Shown here piece after piece: positions 57,813 to 64,000 of a DNA stretch of 64,000 nucleotides. Position 1 is the stretch's first letter; the number at the start of each line of letters is the position of its first letter. The stretch comes from Episyrphus balteatus (taxonomy: Eukaryota; Arthropoda; Insecta; Diptera; Syrphidae). The notes below the pieces were generated by a model that was given only the letters and a program-made list of their open reading frames with translations, was not told the origin of the DNA and did no database searches. Both the position numbers and the translations under genes were made by a program. Where the stretch lies: the NCBI RefSeq assembly GCF_945859705.1, contig NC_079136.1:77624867-77688866 (forward strand). Reading direction: 5' to 3'.

Positions 57813-60332
57813 GTAAGTTGACTTTAAATTTAGAATGAAAACTAAATATCCAATATATAATCACTAGCGCTTATTTTCAAAAAAAAAAATAAACACATTT
57901 CTAAACTTATAGCATTCAGATATTATCTATTAGTTTTTTTTTATGCCATGAAAAAAACCTATTATTCTCATACACTTATTGGCCTGCGATTATATTCTCG
58001 GGTTTTAACTAAAACGATCACTTCATTGTTATTTTGTGTTGTTATTAACAATTTGTAACTAATATACATTATTATACAAAAATTACTATCTGATAATTGA
58101 AATCAGAATAAAAATGGAAAGCTTGGTAAAGTTAAGTTAACATTAGGTTACTTAAAAAAGATTTTATTTTAATGGATATTTGTATAAAGAATATCCAAAC
58201 GGTTATTTTTCTTTAAGTTCTGTCGGTTTTTCTTTTGATTAGTTATTTAAAGCTTCAAAAAATTAAGTATAGAGATACGAGTTTGATGGTTTTCAAATTT
58301 AACAGTCACAAATCCAACGAACAGTTTTATTTCAATTTTTGACAAAGATTTTATACCGTTATATGCAGCTTAATGCTATGACTCATTCATTAAGCTTAAA
58401 GTAACGTTACCACTTTTTTTTTTTGTTCTCATGAGCTTGTGGCAAAAGTCATTAAAATTAAATACAAATAATAAAGCAAGCTCCCAAGGCTACAAATACT
58501 TTCAACAAATGTTTTTCAGGAAACTTTCATTTTTCTCAGAAGTGAACTAAAAAATTCTTGGTGAAAAGGATTTGAGAAAAATAAAAATACATAAATAGAA
58601 ACGTAATCAAAAAGTGACTTGTTTAGAATTAATAAAATATGGATCCCATTTTTGCTCCTTGTGTCTATTATTTTGTTGTTTAGTTTTTGATAGAATTTCA
58701 TCCCATTTCTAAAAAATTGAGTTTCATAATTAAACCCAAAAAGTCTTATTTTATAAAAAAAAATTGAATATGTTTGAAAAAATTCATTATTTCTTTAATT
58801 TATTTATACCTTATAGTTAGGCTGACTAGACGTTCTCTTGAAAGACCTTTTGGCCTATGAACTTGAGTCCGATACTATTTTTTTGTTTTCAAAATCACCC
58901 GATTTTTATTTTGATACAGTTTTTAATCTTTGTTCTCGAAACAAACCTTTATAGAAAATTTGATACGAATATGGATTTTCAAAAAAATATTAATTTAAAA
59001 ATTGATCATTGTATTCACTCTTTTTTAATTAACAAGGCATTTGGGTTTTTTACACATTTGTCTTTTTGTGTGTAGTAATTTTTGTTTACGGGCTTAAGTC
59101 CTTACCTGATGCAGTGTAAGATGCACGAAGTTCCTATAACAGGTAAAGAATTATACACATGGGCCATTTCAAAGTAGCGGAGAGGACATATTGACGCTTG
59201 TTTTCAGTTAATCTCGTTGAAGAAGCAATCTTTTTTTGAAACTTGGTGTGTCTTAAGAACTAATGAACTTAACGTTAAAATAGAATGGTTGACATACGAA
59301 TAATTAATACACTCTCGAACAGTGGCACATTTTTAAAAGAGAAGCCTACCATTTTAGAAAGTAGCAAAAACAAAAATATATATCTAGAAAAGGCTATCAT
59401 TTTTATATTAAGTTTGGGTAGTTTTCCTCTTTTCATTGAGAAAAGGAATGATCTGGTCACCAAATAACATAAAGACTGGAGAATGTGTCTCTTTCAATCT
59501 AAGTAGATTAAGTATTTTTACAAGTGTGAATGCATGAAAGATCTAAATACTGTCCAAGCTGAATAAAGGAAGAATCTAATCTAATCTAATCTACTGTCCA
59601 AGCGTATATTAGAAAATGTGCTTTTAATTGTTTTCGTTTCGTGCTATATCGATTTACCAATTTTATAAAAAAAATTCTGCAATTCTGAAAAAGTCTCAAA
59701 ATTTTTCATTCTTACTGAGAGCCTTGTTCAATTAAAGACTAGTTTTCTTCCGAACAGTTGTCACATAACTTTAATCGAACAATTGATATCAAAGAAATAA
59801 GTACAAGGCAATATTCAGACCTAAATATACCAACACATTACATTTATAAGCTTATTGAATTAAATTGCATTCACCCTTGTTGAAATGCACTCATTGAATT
59901 ATAATACACTAATATTAAAAAAAAAAACTTGAAACTGCCATATTATTGAAAAATTTCAAATATAGTATATATTAAAACTAGTTTAGTGAATGTTAACAGT
60001 TTAATTTTTGAATTAAATTGAATTAAAAAGTTTTTGTTTTTGCGCAACTGTAAAGTTGGCTTATTTTTTTCAATTTATTGAAAAAATTTTAACTTCAAAA
60101 ATTGACTAAACTAGTTTTGATATTAAACTCGCATTGAAATTAGTTATTCTCAATACTATGATTGTTAAAAATGTTTCATTATATTTTTTTTTTAATTTAT
60201 TTTTATTTTTTTCTCAAAAATAATTGGCTCCCGCTTTCATCCGCAAATAAACATTTATTTCCTTCATTTAAACAACACAATATTTAAATCGGTGTTATTA
60301 CATTCATAATTACATCATAGCTCAAGAGAAAA
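57813..60332 (+). other. Intron of the TMEM165-like gene or intergenic DNA
   Basis: After the donor at 57813 I find no exon encoding the second family repeat. AT-rich DNA follows. A short (TCTAA)n run occurs at about 59575-59593. Open frames at 58516, 58857 and 59275 are not convincing. Confidence 0.45.
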
Positions 60333-60959
60333 ATGCATGGGGGCTACGAAGAAAATGATGTTACCAAAAATAAGCGCAAAACCAGCAATCCCGGAACTGC
60401 GAACTCCGACGCTATTGGTACCCGACTTGCATCATCTAACACCGAAATGCACCACCGCCAACGAAAACAAGCAACTTCGTCTTCGACAACAGGTAATAAC
60501 AATAACAACGAAACTGAAAGTGACGAAGGTGGTGACGAAAAGTCTACTCAACGCCGTGCAATTCTTCCCATTTCGACAACAGCAACAATAAATAATCTCA
60601 ACGATGGGAGTCCATCTTTATCTTCATCGACAGTGGAAACATCTGTCAATACAAACAGCAACTGTGATATTAAGCCATCGGGAAATGGTAACGTTTTATC
60701 TGACGACGACGGAAAAGTGCATCGTGCTGCATCGATAACCGTTGTGGATCCCGGTGTGCATCATTCAACTACCTCACGCTTCTCAGTGGACCTGAATAAA
60801 ACAAATAGTATTAGTAATAATAGCCTTAGCCATGTTACAACTGCTGGTCAGTCTAATGGCAAACTTAGCAATGGCGAAATCAATGCAAATGGAATGGAAC
60901 TCAAGCAACTTGGCAACAAAAAACGGGTTAGCATTGGATATTTTGTATGTTACCTATAA
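60333..60959 (+). CDS. Unidentified Ser/Thr/Asn-rich N-terminal exon
   Basis: An ATG at 60333 (context GAGAAAAATGC) opens 208 codons up to TAA at 60957-60959. Balanced base composition and the polar, repeat-poor sequence (SSSTTGNNNNNETESDEGGD, RAASITVVDPGVHHSTTSRF, VDLNKTNSISNN) indicate a real, probably disordered N terminus. Likely donors are TTT|GTATGT (about 60943) or CGG|GTTAGC (about 60926), so the last residues before the stop may be intronic. The short motif RFSV resembles RFxV docking sites for SPAK/OSR1-type kinases, which is only suggestive. It could be the first exon of a new gene or an alternative 5' exon of a gene extending right. I do not recognise it. Confidence 0.55.
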   Translation: MHGGYEENDVTKNKRKTSNPGTANSDAIGTRLASSNTEMHHRQRKQATSSSTTGNNNNNETESDEGGDEKSTQRRAILPISTTATINNLNDGSPSLSSSTVETSVNTNSNCDIKPSGNGNVLSDDDGKVHRAASITVVDPGVHHSTTSRFSVDLNKTNSISNNSLSHVTTAGQSNGKLSNGEINANGMELKQLGNKKRVSIGYFVCYL

Positions 60960-63858
60960 AATTGTCTTTTGCTGTTAAATCATAATCCCGCATTCCTGTG
61001 CCAAAAATGTTAACGAAAAACTAAGCACTTGTGTGTTTTTCTGTCCATTAATCATCAATAAATTAATCTCATTATCCTTAACATTAATTTTTTTCCTTTG
61101 TATTTGATTTGTTTTTGTTCCCCAATTAATTTGAATTATATTTTTGTTTTATTTTTATTACTTTTATTATTATTATATACATATACATATAAAGCATTTT
61201 TTTTTCGTTTACTTTGACAAATTTAATACCAAGAGAGTTTTCATTGAAAATCTTCTGAAAATTAATTTCCGTTCAGTTAGGATTTTTGTAATTGATTTGG
61301 TATTGTTTTTGAACAGCCATTATTGTATTACTAACACGATTTATCATTGAATGATTATATGTAGCAGTGACACCGGAAAAAAATTCCGCGAAGAATGAGG
61401 TGTAGCGCTACAATCTTTTGACATGACTGTGTTTTTGATAGGCAAAATATCCCAGAAAAAGACTTTTTGGTTACTAAGTAACCAAAACTATAAAAAATGC
61501 TATTTAAATTTTGTTAATTTGTTTTGGTTTTTGTTTTGTGTTATGTTTTGTTTGTATTTATTTATATTTGTTTTTGTAATATTTTAAACATGAGTTGAAT
61601 TTAAGGCCCAATTTAATCACACTCCACCAAAGTCGCCAAAAAGGGAAATTTTAAAATTCGTATGCGATTTGACAGATTTTCAATTTTTTTTTTTAAATAT
61701 AATGGAGAGTGAAGAAATTGTGCAATATTGGGAAATATTATTAAATATTTGGTTCTAATTTAAAAGGTGTTTGGTTTTCTGTTTCTTTATTAAAACTGAC
61801 GACAAAGGAGATGAACTTTTTGTTATTGAGTGCATGTGCGATTAGGGTGTTTTAGCTAGCATCTAGGCCAAAGTTGAAATTCACATTATTTGCACGTTTT
61901 CCGCACTGTGTAGGTTCTGGCCATATAACACAATATTTTAAAGAATTTTATAATGCTGATTGAAATGAAACCCGAAACGAAAAAGTTTATAATCCTCTTA
62001 ATAAAAAGATGGATACTTTTTGAGTTGGGGCTAGTGGGATTAGAAGTACCAGGTGTATGAAGTTACACCTAAAGCATTAAGAATTCCGTGTTACTGTATT
62101 TCGAAATTCTGTTTGATCAAAATTCTGTTTAAAGCTGTACGATACTTTTTAATCATATTACTATATGATTACAATTCTGTAATTCAAAATACTATAAATT
62201 AAGAATCCTGTAACGGAAAATACCTTATGAGTAAAATTCTGCCCTGAAATATAGTGATGCAAAAAATACTCCATTTTCGCAAAATGTCGAAGAAGCTTGG
62301 AATTGTCAGTTTGAAACAATTATATCGTCGGCACAACGCCGAAATCGCGTATCTACATTTTTGGGCATTTCACTTTAATGCGTCATTTTACTTGTTATCG
62401 GTCCCTCTATTCACAGCATCAATTTCAATCCTCCATCTGTGGCCTAGTAGCCTTAACTATCAATTTCCGTTGCACGAGTTTCCATAAGATTGCAAGAGTT
62501 TCCAAAACTGAAGCCGTTTTTATCAAAGCTACAATTTTGCAGATTCTTGGTTTTGGCTTTGTGCCCAAGATATAATTTGTTGGAGTTGGTGATTGATCAA
62601 AATAATGCATGAAAAATGAATAAAAAAGACAAGGAGAAAATGAAAATAAACGGATAAAAATAATAAATTCAAACAGGTGTTTGCAACTTTATAAAAGACT
62701 AAAATTTAAATTTACTTTTTGTGTAATATTTCATGCCAGAGTAAGTTAAAACATTTTTCTGGGGTAAATTGCAACAAGTTAAAAGTTCTTTGTTTAAACT
62801 GATACATGCAACCAAGAACTGGGGAGATACAGCTTTTTTCATATTAGTGCTTCATTTTAGTTTCCATTAAAAGAAGATTCACTCATATTTTTTTTTTTTT
62901 TTTTTTGCAAATGTTCGGTTGTTCGGTCCCAAATGCTGCTGATTGTTCATGTTCACTTATTGGAGAGAAAAACAAACACTGGCCAACAATGCCCAAAGCT
63001 GGAGTAAACACAAGCGAACATAATCGTAATTATGGAGAGCAAATCGAGCAATATTTATTCCTTATAGGCTGTGAAACCTCTTTTTTGAGGATTGATACAT
63101 ACATAATTATGTATGTTAATAAAAAAATTTACTGTGACTGAGATAAAAGCTTCTCTTATTATTTTTTGTATTATTTATTAAATACTAGAGAAATCTTCAC
63201 CCGCTTCGCAAAGCCTTTTTATAAAAAAAAAAAATTACTTTTGACCCAAAAAGAATTAAATCGATTGGACTTCCCGTTCGTTTTTCATAAGCGTACAAAC
63301 GATATAGATTTTATATAAATTGATGTTTCCAATTTCAATGTTCTTGGTTGTTAAGAAGATATCAACACGTATCGCTACAGCATACCTTCCCAAGCGGCGT
63401 GTTTTTTCCTTTAAGAAGAAAACATTTTCAAGTATAAAAAACATAAATGTCGAACTCTCGGAATGGGATGCCAGAATTTGTAGAATCTATATTCAAATTA
63501 TAAGAATTATACATGTTTTTCTTCTTAAAATTTTAAGTTAATAGGCTAAAAATAGACTAACTTTTAACTTTTTAGGTATTGGTCGCATAATAGTCGGAAT
63601 AAGTATTTTGACAAAATGAAAAATTCTGGATCTGAAAAAAGTTGGCGGTTATTTTATAAGTATTTTATGATTATGGTATATCTCATGATGGTCAAAGTCT
63701 ATCATATGGGTGGTGTTATGTTTTCAGGCTGCATTTTTTGTATTAGAAGTACGAATTTATGAAAGAAAGATTTTGAAAAACGTTGATAAGACAAGGTATT
63801 ACATTTTACATATTTCACGCTTTTTGGAAAAAATCAAACAAAAAACGTTCGTGATATA
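60960..63858. other. Probable intron or intergenic DNA
   Basis: The stretch is AT-rich. Near 62090-62250 the words AATTCTGTTT, ATTCTGTAATTC and AATCCTGTAAC recur with irregular spacing, possibly an old element. Frames at 62254 and 62905 (+) do not resemble known proteins. The gene fragment at 60333 probably continues across it. Confidence 0.4.
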
Positions 63859-64000
63859 CAGGGTGTCCCAAAAGTAATGGATCAAACGAAGTATGCTAAT
63901 AGGGGATCTTAAGGGCTCTCAGAATTTGGTAACTTGTTCATCCCAAATCCTTACGGTTTTCGATTTAATGCAATTCTTGTGAAATTTCGAAAAATCTCGA
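63859..64000. mobile_element. Possible transposon end cut by the window edge
   Basis: TACAGGGTGTCCCAAAAGTA begins here and is followed by less AT-rich DNA with CTCTCAGAATTTGGTAACTT. The tip CAGGGTGTCCCAAAA is the sort seen at ends of insect DNA transposons, but the other end is outside the window. Confidence 0.4.

Noticed and set aside
62905..63141. 78-codon + frame beginning MQMFGCSVPNAADCSC
   Set aside because: Cysteine-containing, but with no signal peptide, no recognised motif and an AT-rich chance-like C-terminal half.

Overview
The window looks like AT-rich genomic DNA from an insect, most likely a fly (Diptera). Genes are intron-split with GT-AG introns, intergenic and intronic DNA is crowded with short foldback/MITE elements, and the recognisable genes are typical dipteran ones: a NonA-type DBHS RNA-binding protein with Gly/Gln-rich tails, an insulin-receptor-like ectodomain gene resembling Drosophila Sdr, an EcKinase-family gene, and a Copia element with the half-tRNA initiator-Met primer site. 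I cannot name the species.

Layout. 1-2.2 kb: last two exons (+) of an insulin-receptor-like gene that ends without a membrane or kinase part. 2.2-15.2 kb: no recognised gene, but the minus strand carries a tandem array of about 0.7 kb units, each with short exon-like segments bounded by good splice signals, plus a 1.5 kb foldback element. 15.2-18.3 kb: relics and MITEs. 18.3-31.4 kb: nonA (-), five coding exons, two possible C-terminal ends; its 7 kb intron 4 holds a nearly perfect 1.2 kb hairpin nested in another MITE. 31.9-33.0 kb: foldback elements. 33.5-41.6 kb: B9d1 (+), three exons; its 7.4 kb intron 1 contains a hAT-like element (8-bp target duplication) that was itself invaded by a 4.65 kb antisense Copia element with identical 234-bp LTRs. 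40.7-42.3 kb: fragments of a Jockey-like LINE. 45.1-45.9 kb: foldback element. 46.1-47.9 kb: EcKinase-like gene (+), five exons, complete. 48.6-53.0 kb: nested MITEs (hAT in a 3-bp-TSD element; hAT in a pogo-like element), one beside its own empty site. 57.1-57.8 kb: first two coding exons (+) of a TMEM165/GDT1 family transporter whose second half is not found. 60.3-61.0 kb: unidentified low-complexity N-terminal exon (+). The right edge starts another transposon end.

The genes do not form a pathway: nonA (nuclear RNA processing), B9d1 (ciliary transition zone), EcKinase-like (small-molecule phosphorylation), TMEM165-like (Golgi cation/proton exchange) and the InR-like decoy (extracellular insulin signalling) are simply neighbours. 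The most unusual content is structural: the minus-strand mini-exon array, the large inverted repeat inside a nonA intron, and several nested transposon insertions whose target duplications and empty sites can be read directly.
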